This document shows positions 26,357 to 36,230 of a stretch of 64,000 bases of DNA, piece after piece. The stretch is from Verrucomicrobiaceae bacterium UBA1938 (GTDB lineage Bacteria; Verrucomicrobiota; Verrucomicrobiia; Verrucomicrobiales; Verrucomicrobiaceae). The DNA lies in contig DDFC01000010.1 of assembly GCA_002336895.1 (NCBI GenBank), forward strand, positions 228,240 to 292,239, written 5' to 3'. The position numbers were made by a program, and so were the translations under genes. The stretch's first letter is position 1. The number at the start of each line of letters is the position of its first letter. The notes beneath the pieces were generated by a model. It saw nothing but the letters and a program-made list of their open reading frames with translations, did not search any database and was not told where the DNA came from.

Positions 26357-27730
26357 TTACTTCGCCAGCGCCTCGTCCAGCACGCGGCCATCGGCTCCGG
26401 GGAAGGGGATGCCGAGGAGCTTGGCCATCGTGGGGGTGACGTCGATGTTTTTGATTTCGTCGAGCACGGCGCCCTGCTTCACACCGGCACCGCTGATGAC
26501 GAAGCAGCCGTAGAGATTGGCATCGAGCTGAAAGTGGCCGTGCGCGCCCTTGGGCGGATCATTCGGGATGATGACGTCGGTGTCGGCCAGCGAGTCGGTG
26601 AAGGTGTAGCCATCGGCGGCCAGCAGCACGAGGTCCGGCTCGCGGCCATCCTTGGCGGCGGTGATGTGGTGCAGCTTGGCTTCGAAGTCCTTCGCCTCTA
26701 CCACGCCCTCCACGCCTTCCAGTTTGGAGAGCTTGGGAGTGATCTGCTGCAGAATGCTGTCGCGATTGGCATCATCCAGCACATAGACGAAGCAGGCGCC
26801 GCCTTCGGCCATGGCAAAGACCTGCGAGTCGGGCGCGAGGCTCTTGCCCAGCACACTTTTGACAAAGCCGTCTTTTTTCAGCGCTGCGTTGGCGTTGATG
26901 GATTTGGTGAAGGTGACAAAGCCGTGGTCCGTGGTGATGATGAAGGTCGTCTTGTCACGGATGCCGGCCTCTTCGGTGGCGCGCACGAGATCGGCCACGC
27001 GGTTGTCGGAATCATTGGCGGCCCAGTAGGCCTCGGGGACCTGGCGGCCATGCGCATGCTCGAAGGAGTCGAGGCTCACAAGATGAATGGCGAGGAAGTT
27101 GGGCTTGTGCTTTTTGATGATGTGCTGCGCAAGCTGCGAGTACATGTAGTCGCGCTGAGCCTTGCCGGGATTTCCCAGCTTGCACCACTCGTTCTGCTTC
27201 TCGATGGGGATGCCGGCGGCCCGAGCTTCCTCCAGCAGGGCGGGGGTGCCGTATTTCTCAAAGAGCTCCTGCTCAAACACGTCCGGCACGGTCCAGTCCA
27301 GCGTCTTCGCCCCGCGTGAGGCGGGCCAGATGACTCCGGCGGTGGTCAGGCCGGCGGCCTTGGCGGCATCATAGATGGTGGGGGATTTGACGATCTCTTC
27401 CTTGTTGAAAAGAGGGTCTGGAATGAGCGGCACCTTCTTGCGCGTGGCGCGGTCAAAGTACTCGTTGGCCAGCACGCCATGCTTTGCGGGATGCACGCCC
27501 GTGACAAGCGTGGTGTGGTTCGTCCATGTGACAGTGGGGAATGAGCACTCCATGCGCTTGGCGCGCACGCCCTTGTCCGCCAGCGCCTTCACGGTGGGCA
27601 TATGGCATTTGGGATCATCAAAGTAATGATGAGCCCAGCCGTCGATGCTGACGAGAATGACGTGTTCGGTAGGAGCTGCGTGGACGAGCGTCGTGGCAGC
27701 AGCGAGCAGGGCGAGGGTGCGATGGAGCAT
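26357..27730 (-). CDS. Type I phosphodiesterase / nucleotide pyrophosphatase family
   Basis: 457 residues with a signal peptide (LALLAAATTLVHAAP). It has the alkaline-phosphatase superfamily metal sites: Asp30 in ILVSIDGW, the nucleophile Thr68 in SFPTVTWTNHTTLVTGVHP, HLVSLDSFEHAHG, and FIITTDHGFVTF. The family hydrolyses phosphodiester or pyrophosphate bonds of nucleotides or phospholipid head groups outside the cytoplasm. The substrate cannot be told from sequence. The next gene upstream on the same strand starts beyond 27796. Confidence 0.88.
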   Translation of the reverse strand: MLHRTLALLAAATTLVHAAPTEHVILVSIDGWAHHYFDDPKCHMPTVKALADKGVRAKRMECSFPTVTWTNHTTLVTGVHPAKHGVLANEYFDRATRKKVPLIPDPLFNKEEIVKSPTIYDAAKAAGLTTAGVIWPASRGAKTLDWTVPDVFEQELFEKYGTPALLEEARAAGIPIEKQNEWCKLGNPGKAQRDYMYSQLAQHIIKKHKPNFLAIHLVSLDSFEHAHGRQVPEAYWAANDSDNRVADLVRATEEAGIRDKTTFIITTDHGFVTFTKSINANAALKKDGFVKSVLGKSLAPDSQVFAMAEGGACFVYVLDDANRDSILQQITPKLSKLEGVEGVVEAKDFEAKLHHITAAKDGREPDLVLLAADGYTFTDSLADTDVIIPNDPPKGAHGHFQLDANLYGCFVISGAGVKQGAVLDEIKNIDVTPTMAKLLGIPFPGADGRVLDEALAK

Positions 27731-27795
27731 ATGAGGATGGTTTCAAACGGCCATCAGAAGGCAATGGTTTCAATCGGCATCAACTTGCCGCCTGA

Positions 27796-28251
27796 TCATT
27801 CCAGTCTGTTCGTTGGAGAGTCGGGATAGTCATCACAATACGTGAATCGTGTGACAAAGGGGATGGACGTGGCTCGATCGGCAAAATCAGCGGGCATTGT
27901 TGATCTCCAGATGCGAAAGCCTGAGTCAGTGTCTGGAGAGTGATACAGGATCAGTGTGAGATGGTCCTGATGAACGAGGGCGTGTTTGAGACCCGGCACG
28001 CGGAGAGATTCGGGCAGATGCTCTGGAGTGACTCGCATGAACGTTTTGCTTTTGCCGAATGACTGCAGCAGCTCGTCGCGGTCACGCTTCAATTCAGGAA
28101 GATGGGCGGTCAGGTGCTGCTCTGCTGGCTGCTGCCAGTCTGAGCGTGAATCCGACGGCCACAAAAAATAGAAAGTCAAAGCGCCCGCAGCCACGGTTGC
28201 GACTGCGAGCGCTATGGACAAGCCAGTCAAGATTCGAAGCCACAGCTTCAT
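27796..28251 (-). CDS. Hypothetical membrane-anchored protein
   Basis: 151 residues from MKLWLRILTG, with one N-terminal membrane helix (LSIALAVATVAAGALTFYFLW) and a periplasmic domain of about 115 residues of unknown family (KTFMRVTPEHLPESLRVPGL, LTLILYHSPDTDSGFRIW). The longer frame reading up to 28380 overlaps the propeller gene and is not used. It starts 16 nt after the stop of the PQQ-type gene, so the two are probably co-transcribed. Confidence 0.65.
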   Translation of the reverse strand: MKLWLRILTGLSIALAVATVAAGALTFYFLWPSDSRSDWQQPAEQHLTAHLPELKRDRDELLQSFGKSKTFMRVTPEHLPESLRVPGLKHALVHQDHLTLILYHSPDTDSGFRIWRSTMPADFADRATSIPFVTRFTYCDDYPDSPTNRLE

Positions 28252-28267
28252 CGAGCGGCAATCAGTC

Positions 28268-29635
28268 TCAAGGCAGGCCCTGCACCTTCTTGCCGATGCA
28301 GTACAGCTTCTCCTCGGAGCGGATGAAGAGGCAGCCGTCGGAGACGGAGATGCTGGCGCGCACGCTGGCGGCGTTGCCATTGGGTTTGGTGCCGTTGCCC
28401 ATCTCGTTTACAGAGAGCAGTTCGAATTTGTCGGTGTTGGCCTTGGCCACATAGACTTCGCCCCAGAAGTTGATGCAGTACACTTTGTCGTCCACCACGG
28501 TGGGGCTGCTTTCAAACTTGGTCTTGCCGCCGAGTTCGCCGCTCCACAGGACTTTGCCAGTCTTGGGCTCCAGGCAGCTGAGGATCTTCTTGCCGCCGTC
28601 GAGCACGTAGAACTTGCCCTTGTAGAAGGCGGGGGTGGGCACGTCGCTGGTCACGCCCTTGGGCTCGGTCTGCCAGAGGGGCTGGGTCTCGCCCTTGGCA
28701 TCCAGCGGCATGGCAAAGACGGGGGAGTTTTTCGGGGCGCAGACGATGGCCACGCCATCGCCCACCACAGGGGACGGGACGAGGCGGAAGAATTTGTTGT
28801 AGCTCTCGCCGGGAGGATTCCAGGTGGCGATGCGGGAGAACTCCTTGCCGGTGGCTGCGTCGTGGATGGTCAGGGTGTCGCCACCGGAGATGAGCATGAG
28901 GCGCTGGCCTTTGTAGGTGGTGAAGATGGGGCTGCTGAAGGCCTCCAGGGATTCGGTGTTGGCCAGGCTGGGGCGGATGTGCTTCCAGATGTCTTTGCCG
29001 GTGGCGGGATCCACGGCCAGGATGTAGCTGCTCATGTCCTTGCCGGGGGTGCCCTTGTCAAACTTGCCTTGGAACTGGAAGGCTTCGTTGCGCTGCAGCA
29101 CCTGGATGTAGAGCTTGCCGCCGTCGAGCGCGGGGCTGCTGCCGTAGGTCCACTGCGTGGCAAAGGCGCCGTGGGTTTCCTTGAAATCACGCTTCCAGAT
29201 GATCTTGCCGCTGAAGTCGCACGCGGCGGCGATGGCATTGGCAAAGAGGAAGTACACGCTATCGCCGTCCGTCACGGCGGAGGGGCTGGCGAGGTTGCTC
29301 TTGTCATCCCACTGCACCTCGGAGCCTTCGCTGATGGTGGTGCGCCATTTTTCCTTTCCGGTCTGCTTGTCATAGCAGAGGGCCACGAGCTTTTGCTCTG
29401 CGGCGATGGGGGCGGTGAGGAAAACATTGTCTCCCCACACGACGGGCACGGAGGCGGCCAGGCCGGGCACCTCGGCGGCCCAGCGTACGCCCTCGGTGGC
29501 GCTGAATTTGGCCGGCAGGCCGGTCTCAGGGGAGGAGCCGTCCTGGGTGGGGCCACGCCAGCTGGGCCAGTTTTCAGCGAGGGCGGCGGAGGAAAAGGAC
29601 AGGCAGGCGAGCAGGAGCGCGGCGGGTGATTTCAT
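28268..29635 (-). CDS. PQQ-like beta-propeller secreted protein
   Basis: 455 residues starting MKSPAALLLACLSFSSAALA (signal peptide), then NWPSWRGPTQDGSS, a characteristic opening of planctomycete/verrucomicrobial PQQ-binding-like propeller proteins. Repeats of the type LVALCYDKQTGKEKWRT, AVDPATGKDIWKH and KILSCLEPKTGKVLWSGELG build an eight-bladed propeller. No dehydrogenase catalytic motifs are visible, so the role is not established. The much longer open frame upstream (to 30655) is antisense to a real gene. Confidence 0.88.
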   Translation of the reverse strand: MKSPAALLLACLSFSSAALAENWPSWRGPTQDGSSPETGLPAKFSATEGVRWAAEVPGLAASVPVVWGDNVFLTAPIAAEQKLVALCYDKQTGKEKWRTTISEGSEVQWDDKSNLASPSAVTDGDSVYFLFANAIAAACDFSGKIIWKRDFKETHGAFATQWTYGSSPALDGGKLYIQVLQRNEAFQFQGKFDKGTPGKDMSSYILAVDPATGKDIWKHIRPSLANTESLEAFSSPIFTTYKGQRLMLISGGDTLTIHDAATGKEFSRIATWNPPGESYNKFFRLVPSPVVGDGVAIVCAPKNSPVFAMPLDAKGETQPLWQTEPKGVTSDVPTPAFYKGKFYVLDGGKKILSCLEPKTGKVLWSGELGGKTKFESSPTVVDDKVYCINFWGEVYVAKANTDKFELLSVNEMGNGTKPNGNAASVRASISVSDGCLFIRSEEKLYCIGKKVQGLP

Positions 29636-29704
29636 GGCGGGATGGAGAGAAGCGAATACGTGCTGGCATGTCGAGATGTTTTCGCAAATTGATGGCTGCT
29701 CCGC

Positions 29705-30778
29705 GTGAACCTCTCTCTCTGGCAATCGACCGTGCTCGCCCTTCTCGGCTTTGCCGCAGGGCTGGCGCTGCATCTGCGCTGGCATCCGCTGCGCAGGCAT
29801 CTGTCGGATGCATGGGACCTGCTGCGGCTGCGCCCGGCGCTGGTGCTGCTGGCTGCCACGGCCCTGCTGCTGGCCACGCTGTGCAGCCCGCAGCGCGCGC
29901 CGTATGCCGTGGAGCAGATCACCGACTGGCAGGAGATCCTGCGCCCGCTGGCGCTCTCCGCGCTGGTGCACTTGGCAGTACTGCCGCACGAGGCCATGCC
30001 GGCGTGGCCGCTGGCGGGCGTGGCGCCGGTGCTGCTGGTCTTTCTGACGGTGCGCATCTGGCGCTGGCCCTACCGCTATGGGGAGCGCAGGCCGGGCGCG
30101 GAGCAGAAGTTTGCGCTGCTGGCCGCCACGCTGGCGGGTTTTGCGTGGCTGGGGCTGGAGGCCCGGGGCCTGCGGCACATGCTGCCGGAGAACATGGAGA
30201 TGCTGCGGCTGGGGCTGCGCTATGTCTTTACCGCGCTGGCAGCCGCCAGCGTGCAGGTGTGGCTGGTGCGCTATGTCATCGCGTGGGAGAGGCCGCAGGC
30301 CATCGATGCCGGCGGAGATGCGGCGGCGGCGCTCGAGCACGCCTTTGCCCGCTGGCAGGGGGTGGCCTGGCTGGCGGCCTTTGACCTGCTGTGGATGAGC
30401 TGGCGCTGGTGGCAGCTCAGCACGCCGCAGAGCATCGGCGCATGGGGCTGGGTGGAGCTGCTGCTGCTCTTTGCCGCGCTGCCTGTGGCTGTGGCGGCGG
30501 TGCCGGGCTCCTTCTGGCAGCAGGGGGCGGCGGCGCTGCGTGTGCTGGGACGCTGCGCCGTGCCTCTGCTGCTTCTGGGTGTCACGGCGCTGGCTCTGGT
30601 CATGCTGGGCACCTACATGGTGGAGATGGCGCATGCCTTGTGCGGAGATTCGCAATTCTGGTACATCCTCGGCCTGCCGCTGGGTGCATTGGTGCTTGCC
30701 ATGCTGGATTGCTGGCTATTGCTAGCAGTTCTACTCATCATGCTGCGCCTCGGCTTTTCACGTTCCACTTCCGCATGA
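29705..30778 (+). CDS. Multi-pass membrane protein of unknown function
   Basis: 357 residues beginning with GTG, MNLSLWQSTVLALLGFAAGL. It has about eight hydrophobic helices, many Leu/Ala/Trp residues and few charges. No family was recognised. It ends in an ATGA overlap with the squalene/phytoene synthase gene, which suggests coupled translation and a link to isoprenoid or hopanoid metabolism; this is inference. No in-frame ATG lies near the start. Confidence 0.7.
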   Translation: MNLSLWQSTVLALLGFAAGLALHLRWHPLRRHLSDAWDLLRLRPALVLLAATALLLATLCSPQRAPYAVEQITDWQEILRPLALSALVHLAVLPHEAMPAWPLAGVAPVLLVFLTVRIWRWPYRYGERRPGAEQKFALLAATLAGFAWLGLEARGLRHMLPENMEMLRLGLRYVFTALAAASVQVWLVRYVIAWERPQAIDAGGDAAAALEHAFARWQGVAWLAAFDLLWMSWRWWQLSTPQSIGAWGWVELLLLFAALPVAVAAVPGSFWQQGAAALRVLGRCAVPLLLLGVTALALVMLGTYMVEMAHALCGDSQFWYILGLPLGALVLAMLDCWLLLAVLLIMLRLGFSRSTSA

Positions 30779-31623
30779 CCAGCGGCACGCTCTCTACAGA
30801 CCAGATCGTGCGGCGGGCAAAGTCGAACCTGGCTTTTGCGCTCGCCTGCCTGCCCAAGGAACGCCGCCGGGACATGATCTCGTTTTATGCCTTCTGCCGT
30901 GTGGTGGATGACATCGCGGATGATCCGGATGCCTCGCCTGCGGACAAGGAGCGCGAGCTGGCGCACTGGAAGCGCTGTGTGGAGGCTGGGCAGCCGCCCG
31001 GGCACCCGGTGCTGGACGAGGCGGTGCTGCTGCCCCAGAAGTACGGCTTTCCCCGTGCCTGGCTGGGAGAGATCATCGACGGCGTGGCCAGCGACATCAC
31101 CAAGACGCGCTACGAGACCTTTGAGGAGCTGCTGGGCTACTGCTACAAGGTGGCCAGCGTGGTCGGCCTCGTGAGCATTGAGATCTTTGGCCATCAAAAT
31201 CCCGCCACCAAAGACTACGCCATCAATCTGGGCTACGCGCTGCAGTTCACCAACATCATCCGCGACGTGGGGCAGGATGCCCGCGAGACCGGGCGCATTT
31301 ACCTGCCGCGTGCGGAGCTGCGGAAATTTGGCGTGCTGGAAAGCGAGATCATGGACGCCCGCCCCAGCGAGCGCTTCATCAAGATGATGGACTTCCAGTA
31401 TCAGCGTGCGCGCAGCTACTACGACGCCGCGCAGAAGTGCCTGCCCCCGGAGGACCGCAAAAGCATGGTCGCCTCCGAGATCATGGCGGACATCTACTCC
31501 CGCATCCTGGAAAAGCTCAAACGCGAGCGCTACCCCGTCTTCACCAAACGTGCCCGCCTGAGCAAACTGCACAAGGTATGGATCCTCGCCAGCCATCTGC
31601 TCAAGGCGCGGTTTGGGAAGTGA
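30775..31623 (+). CDS. Squalene/phytoene synthase family (HpnD-like)
   Basis: 282 residues. Two aspartate-rich Mg-diphosphate sites are present: VVDDIADDP at about residues 43-51 and NIIRDVGQDARETGRIYLP in the second half. FYAFCR and YCYKVASVVGLVSIEIFG are also family hallmarks. It couples two farnesyl or geranylgeranyl diphosphates head to head. The sequence suits presqualene-diphosphate synthase (HpnD) or CrtB; the choice is not certain because no hpnC, hpnE or crt partner adjoins it. The start at 30775 overlaps the preceding stop (ATGA). Confidence 0.85.
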   Translation: MTSGTLSTDQIVRRAKSNLAFALACLPKERRRDMISFYAFCRVVDDIADDPDASPADKERELAHWKRCVEAGQPPGHPVLDEAVLLPQKYGFPRAWLGEIIDGVASDITKTRYETFEELLGYCYKVASVVGLVSIEIFGHQNPATKDYAINLGYALQFTNIIRDVGQDARETGRIYLPRAELRKFGVLESEIMDARPSERFIKMMDFQYQRARSYYDAAQKCLPPEDRKSMVASEIMADIYSRILEKLKRERYPVFTKRARLSKLHKVWILASHLLKARFGK

Positions 31624-31718
31624 GGTGTGTCCGCCTGGCTATGGTGGTCTGATTCCATACTTTTCTGATAGAAATCCCGCTTTTTGTGCGGCTTCTGCGT
31701 TCCCCCTGAAATCCCCTC

Positions 31719-34700
31719 ATGCGTCCCCTAGCACTCCTGCTCCTCCTCTCGACAGCCATTCTCGGCCATGCTGAAACCAAGCCGCTCAAAGCCCTCCTCG
31801 TGGCCGGGGGCTGCTGCCATGATTATGCCAAGCAGCATCTCATTCTCAGCCAGGGCATCCAGGCGCGGGCGAATGTGCAGGTGGATGTGGTGTGGACGGA
31901 CGACAAATCCGTGACGCCGCCGCTGCCGCTGTATGACAACCCCGACTGGGCCAAGGGCTACGACATCATCATTCATGACGAGTGCGCTGCTGGCGTGAAG
32001 GATATGGCCGTGGTGAAGCGCATCCTCGACGTGCACCAGACCATCCCCGCCGTGCACCTGCACTGCGCTATGCACAGCTTCCGCACGGGAACGGACGCGT
32101 GGTTCAAGCACCTCGGCATCCAGTCCGCATCGCACGGCCCGCAGGAGCCCATCGCGATCACGTTTGTGGACAAGGAGCACCCCATCACCAAGCCGCTCGC
32201 GGACTGGACCACCATCAAGGAGGAGCTGTACAACAACGTGAACATCTTCGACGGCCATCCGCTGGCCATGGGCAAGCAGGTCGTCAAAGGCAAGGACGTG
32301 GACTATGTGGTGGCCTGGACGAATGAAAAAGTGGGCGCACGCAGCTTCAGCACCACCATCGGCCACAACAACGACACCGTGGCAGACGCCCGCTACCTGG
32401 ACCTCGTGACTCGAGGCCTGCTGTGGGCCATGGACAAGCTCACGCCGGAGTATCTGACGCCCTTCAAAGGCGAGAACAAAGTGACCTTCGTCGCCGCCAA
32501 GCCCGTCGAAGCCCCGAAGCCCCCCGCACCGCCCAAGGACGGCCTGCCCGTGAGGGCCAGCGCCAGCAGCGAGGAGAGCGGGAAGGGGAATTACGCCTGG
32601 AAGGCCGTGGACGGCGATGCCAACACCCGCTGGTGCGCCAACAACGGCAGCTACCCGCAGTGGCTCCAGCTTGAGTTGGAAAAGCCGCAGACACTCACCG
32701 GTATCCAGACCATCTGGGAAAACGGCGGGGTATATCAGTTCAAAGTCGAAGGCAGCACCGATGGCAAGGCGTGGAGCACGCTCGTCGATGGCAGCAGCAA
32801 CACCAAGAACGCGCCTTACTCGAACGAGTTCGCCAAGGTGGAAGGCATCCGCTTTGTGAAGATCCACGCGCTGGGCAAGACCAGCGGCGGCTGGGCGAGC
32901 ATCCGCGAGGTGCGTCTGCAAGGCCCTGGCATCAAGGCCGTGGCGCCGAAGCTGAGCGAGGCGCAGAAGAAGGAATACGACAAGGCCAGCGATCCGCTGA
33001 AGGACCAGGGCAACGTGGCTCCGAAGATCGTGAAGCTGACGCCAGAGGTAGAGGCCGCCATCCTGAAGGATGTGAAGGTGGCCGAGGGCTTTGAGGTCTC
33101 GCTCTTTGCTCCGCCGCAGTCGGCGAACTACCCCGTCTTCATCGCCGCTGCGCCCGATGGCACGCTTTACGTCAGCAGCGATGGCAACGGTTCCCTGGGC
33201 CGTGCTCCGCATCGTGGCCGCATCCTGCGCCTGAAGGATCACGATGGCGACGGCCGCGCCGATGAAGTGAAGGAATTCGTCAAAGACGTGGACGCTCCAC
33301 GCGGACTCGTCTGGGACAAAGACCGCCTCTACCTCGTGCATCCGCCGCACCTCAGCGCCTACATCGACAAAGACGGCGACGGCGTGGCCGATGAGGAGAA
33401 GGTGCTGGTGAAAAACATCGCGTTTGGTTACAAAGACCGCCCCGCCGACCACACCACCAACGGCCTCAGCCTCGGCATCGACGGCTGGCTCTACATCGCC
33501 GGTGGCGACTTCGGCTTCATGGACGCCGAAGGCACCGATGGCAGGCACCTGCAGCATCGCGGCGGCGGCGTGATTCGCGTGCGCCCGGACGGCACCGGAT
33601 TGGAAATCTACTCCACCGGCACGCGCAACATCCTCGAAGTCGCCATCAGCCCGCTAATGGACATCTTCGCCCGCGACAACACCAACGACGGCGGCGGCTG
33701 GAACGTGCGCTTCCACCACTTCACCGGCCTCGATGACCACGGCTACCCGCGCCTCTACAAGAACTTCAACGACGAGTGCATCCAGCCCCTGGCCGACTAC
33801 GGCGGCGGCAGCGGCTGCGGTGCCGTGTACATCGACGAACCCGGCTTCGGCCAATGGAACAACGCCCCCTTCACCTGCGACTGGGGCACCGGCGCCCTTT
33901 GGCATCATCAGGTGAAGCCCAAAGGCGCGACCTTTGAAGAAACCCGCCCGCCCGAACCCTTCATCAAAATGACCCGCCCCACCGACGCCGATGTGGACGG
34001 CAACAGCCGCGTCTATTGTGCCAGTTGGAAAGGCGCCACCTTCAACTGGGAAGGTCCCGATGTTGGCTACATCGTTCAGGTGCGCCCGAAAGGATTTAAG
34101 CCGGAGCCGCTGCCGGATTTTGCGAAGGCGGGTTATATGGAGCTGGTGAAGGTGCTGGAGTCTCCGAGCTATCGCCGGAGGATGGAGGCGCAGAGGGAAC
34201 TGGTGAGGAAAGGGCCCGATGAGTTGTTCAGGACGAGGAAAGTTGACGGGGTTCAAGCGATGTTGGCGGAAGCATTTAACCCACAAGTGTCGATGAGCGC
34301 TCGGATTGCCGCTCAGTATGGCGTCTATCGGTCAGGTTTACTCGGAGCACTTGGTTTTGGAGGCATGTTTGGGGCGCTTGAAAGTCTTCGCAAAGAGCTG
34401 CCAGTGGATGCAATTCGCGTGGCATCGCCGACCTCGTATCGATTTGAAGAAGGCGAGAGCAAGAAAGCTAGTAATGAGCTATTGGTCAGCTATGATGCGA
34501 TCATCGAGCAATGGCCAACGGGTTCTGATGACGCTAGCCTAAGAATCAAGGCTGCGCTCGCCAGATCCATTGCTGCCGGATGTATTCTCCCCGCTAAAAT
34601 GACTGAAGTGCTCAAATCAGCGTTGGCAGAAACTGACCCTGTGGTCGCACATCTGATTCGTCGAAGCGTTCAGCACGTTGCACTGGTTCATGACGGCAGA

Positions 34701-36230
34701 ATGTTTGCATCATGTGATGACGTTGCTGAGCCTCGAGGTAAAATCGAAGTGATCAAAACCTGTATAGATCTGATCGGAGATGAGCGCATAGTTAGTTCGC
34801 ATGTGCTTACTGCACTCTCAGGTGTCCATAAAGCCGAAGTCGTCACCGGCCTCATAGATCGTCTCGCCAAGGCCACCGATCCCGCACTTCGCCACGGCAT
34901 CCTCTCCGCCCTCTGCCGCCTGCATTTCCATGAAGGCGAATGGAAGGGCGACTCCTGGGGCACGCGCCCGGACACACGCGGCCCGTACTACCAGCCGGAA
35001 GCATGGAGCGAGACGCCGAAGATCGCGGCGGCGCTGAAGGATGCGCTGGCGAAGGCTTCGCCGGAAGAGGCGGCGTTTCTGGTGAAGGAAATGAACCGCA
35101 ACCGCATCCAGTCGAACGATGCCCTGGAGCGCATCCTCGTGCTGGCGAAACAGGATGCGAAGGTGATCCCCGATGCTGTGGCGCAGCTTGCCACGGCGGA
35201 GACGATTCCTGCGGATGGCATTCCTTTGCTGATCAGCGCAGCCAACAGCAAGAACCTCGACCAGCAGGGGGCCGCCGCCACGCTGGCGAACACGCTCACC
35301 GCCATTGCCAAAACCGACAGCGCCGAGGCATGGACGGCAGCGCTGAATGCGCTGATCACGCTGGATGCGCAGCAGGGCTCCGGCAAGGAGCAGGAGGCAG
35401 GCAGAACGGCCTTCCTCAATGCGCCGAAGCTGGAAAACGTGCATCAGGCCTTTGAGGCTGAAGCCGCCAAGGTCGGCACCCCCACCGCTGCCTGGGCGGA
35501 GGCCGCGTTGCTCAGCCTCGCCGCACGCAAGACGGGCAGCCCTGAAGCGCGTGAGATGTCGCAGAAGGCGCTCGATGCCGGATGGGCGGATGCGAAGCGC
35601 CGCTTCCAGATCATCAACACCGCCGTGAAGATCAAGAGCCACGTCATGGATGAAAAAATCCTCGCCGCCATCTCCGACAGCGACCCTCGCGTGGTCAATG
35701 CCGCTCAGAACGCCGTGAAGAACCTCAAGCTCGTGGCCAAAGGCCAGGACAAGACGCCGAAGGTCGGCTCGCTCAAACCCGAAGACGCGCTCACCGCCGT
35801 GCTCAAGACCAAGGGAGACGTCGCCATCGGCGAGCAGATTTTCACCAAGGCCACCTGCATCGCCTGCCATACTACCAAGGAATCTGAAGCGCAGAAGGGG
35901 CCGTATCTTGGCAACATCGCCCAGACCTACAAGCGCCCCGAGCTGGCACAGAACATCCTGGACCCAAACAAGACCATCGCGCAGGGATTTGCCAGCGAGG
36001 TGATCACGCTGAATGACGGCACGCAGCAGATGGGCTTCATCACCCTGGAGTCCGCCGACAACGTAAAGATGCGGAATGTTGCCTCCCAGGAGTTCACCTT
36101 TGCCGTGAAGGACATCAAGAGCCGCCAGCGCCTGCCCATCTCCATCATGCCGCCCGGCCTGATGACGAACTTCAGCGTGTATGAGTTCGCCAGCCTGCTA
36201 GACTACCTGGAGTCACTGGCGAAGAAGTAG
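31719..36230 (+). CDS. ThuA / F5-8C / PVC propeller / HEAT / heme-c giant protein
   Basis: 1503 residues with a signal peptide (LALLLLLSTAILGHAE). Domains in order: ThuA-like (about 20-250, LLVAGGCCHDYAKQH, IHDECAAG); F5/8-type C discoidin (about 275-405, GNYAWKAVDGDANTRWCANN); PVC-type membrane-bound dehydrogenase propeller (about 440-820, FEVSLFAPPQSANYPV, HTTNGLSLGIDGWLY); HEAT-type helical repeats (about 820-1350); and a C-terminal cytochrome c domain with CIACH near residue 1380. These architectures are typical of planctomycetes and verrucomicrobia and are thought to oxidise polysaccharide-derived substrates. The segment about 34210-34850 has much lower GC and different codon use from the rest. 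Confidence 0.9.
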   Translation: MRPLALLLLLSTAILGHAETKPLKALLVAGGCCHDYAKQHLILSQGIQARANVQVDVVWTDDKSVTPPLPLYDNPDWAKGYDIIIHDECAAGVKDMAVVKRILDVHQTIPAVHLHCAMHSFRTGTDAWFKHLGIQSASHGPQEPIAITFVDKEHPITKPLADWTTIKEELYNNVNIFDGHPLAMGKQVVKGKDVDYVVAWTNEKVGARSFSTTIGHNNDTVADARYLDLVTRGLLWAMDKLTPEYLTPFKGENKVTFVAAKPVEAPKPPAPPKDGLPVRASASSEESGKGNYAWKAVDGDANTRWCANNGSYPQWLQLELEKPQTLTGIQTIWENGGVYQFKVEGSTDGKAWSTLVDGSSNTKNAPYSNEFAKVEGIRFVKIHALGKTSGGWASIREVRLQGPGIKAVAPKLSEAQKKEYDKASDPLKDQGNVAPKIVKLTPEVEAAILKDVKVAEGFEVSLFAPPQSANYPVFIAAAPDGTLYVSSDGNGSLGRAPHRGRILRLKDHDGDGRADEVKEFVKDVDAPRGLVWDKDRLYLVHPPHLSAYIDKDGDGVADEEKVLVKNIAFGYKDRPADHTTNGLSLGIDGWLYIAGGDFGFMDAEGTDGRHLQHRGGGVIRVRPDGTGLEIYSTGTRNILEVAISPLMDIFARDNTNDGGGWNVRFHHFTGLDDHGYPRLYKNFNDECIQPLADYGGGSGCGAVYIDEPGFGQWNNAPFTCDWGTGALWHHQVKPKGATFEETRPPEPFIKMTRPTDADVDGNSRVYCASWKGATFNWEGPDVGYIVQVRPKGFKPEPLPDFAKAGYMELVKVLESPSYRRRMEAQRELVRKGPDELFRTRKVDGVQAMLAEAFNPQVSMSARIAAQYGVYRSGLLGALGFGGMFGALESLRKELPVDAIRVASPTSYRFEEGESKKASNELLVSYDAIIEQWPTGSDDASLRIKAALARSIAAGCILPAKMTEVLKSALAETDPVVAHLIRRSVQHVALVHDGRMFASCDDVAEPRGKIEVIKTCIDLIGDERIVSSHVLTALSGVHKAEVVTGLIDRLAKATDPALRHGILSALCRLHFHEGEWKGDSWGTRPDTRGPYYQPEAWSETPKIAAALKDALAKASPEEAAFLVKEMNRNRIQSNDALERILVLAKQDAKVIPDAVAQLATAETIPADGIPLLISAANSKNLDQQGAAATLANTLTAIAKTDSAEAWTAALNALITLDAQQGSGKEQEAGRTAFLNAPKLENVHQAFEAEAAKVGTPTAAWAEAALLSLAARKTGSPEAREMSQKALDAGWADAKRRFQIINTAVKIKSHVMDEKILAAISDSDPRVVNAAQNAVKNLKLVAKGQDKTPKVGSLKPEDALTAVLKTKGDVAIGEQIFTKATCIACHTTKESEAQKGPYLGNIAQTYKRPELAQNILDPNKTIAQGFASEVITLNDGTQQMGFITLESADNVKMRNVASQEFTFAVKDIKSRQRLPISIMPPGLMTNFSVYEFASLLDYLESLAKK

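Noticed and set aside
31728..33557. 609-codon open frame on the minus strand
   Set aside because: Fully antisense to the ThuA-domain gene, whose domains are clear; no recognisable motif in the antisense product.
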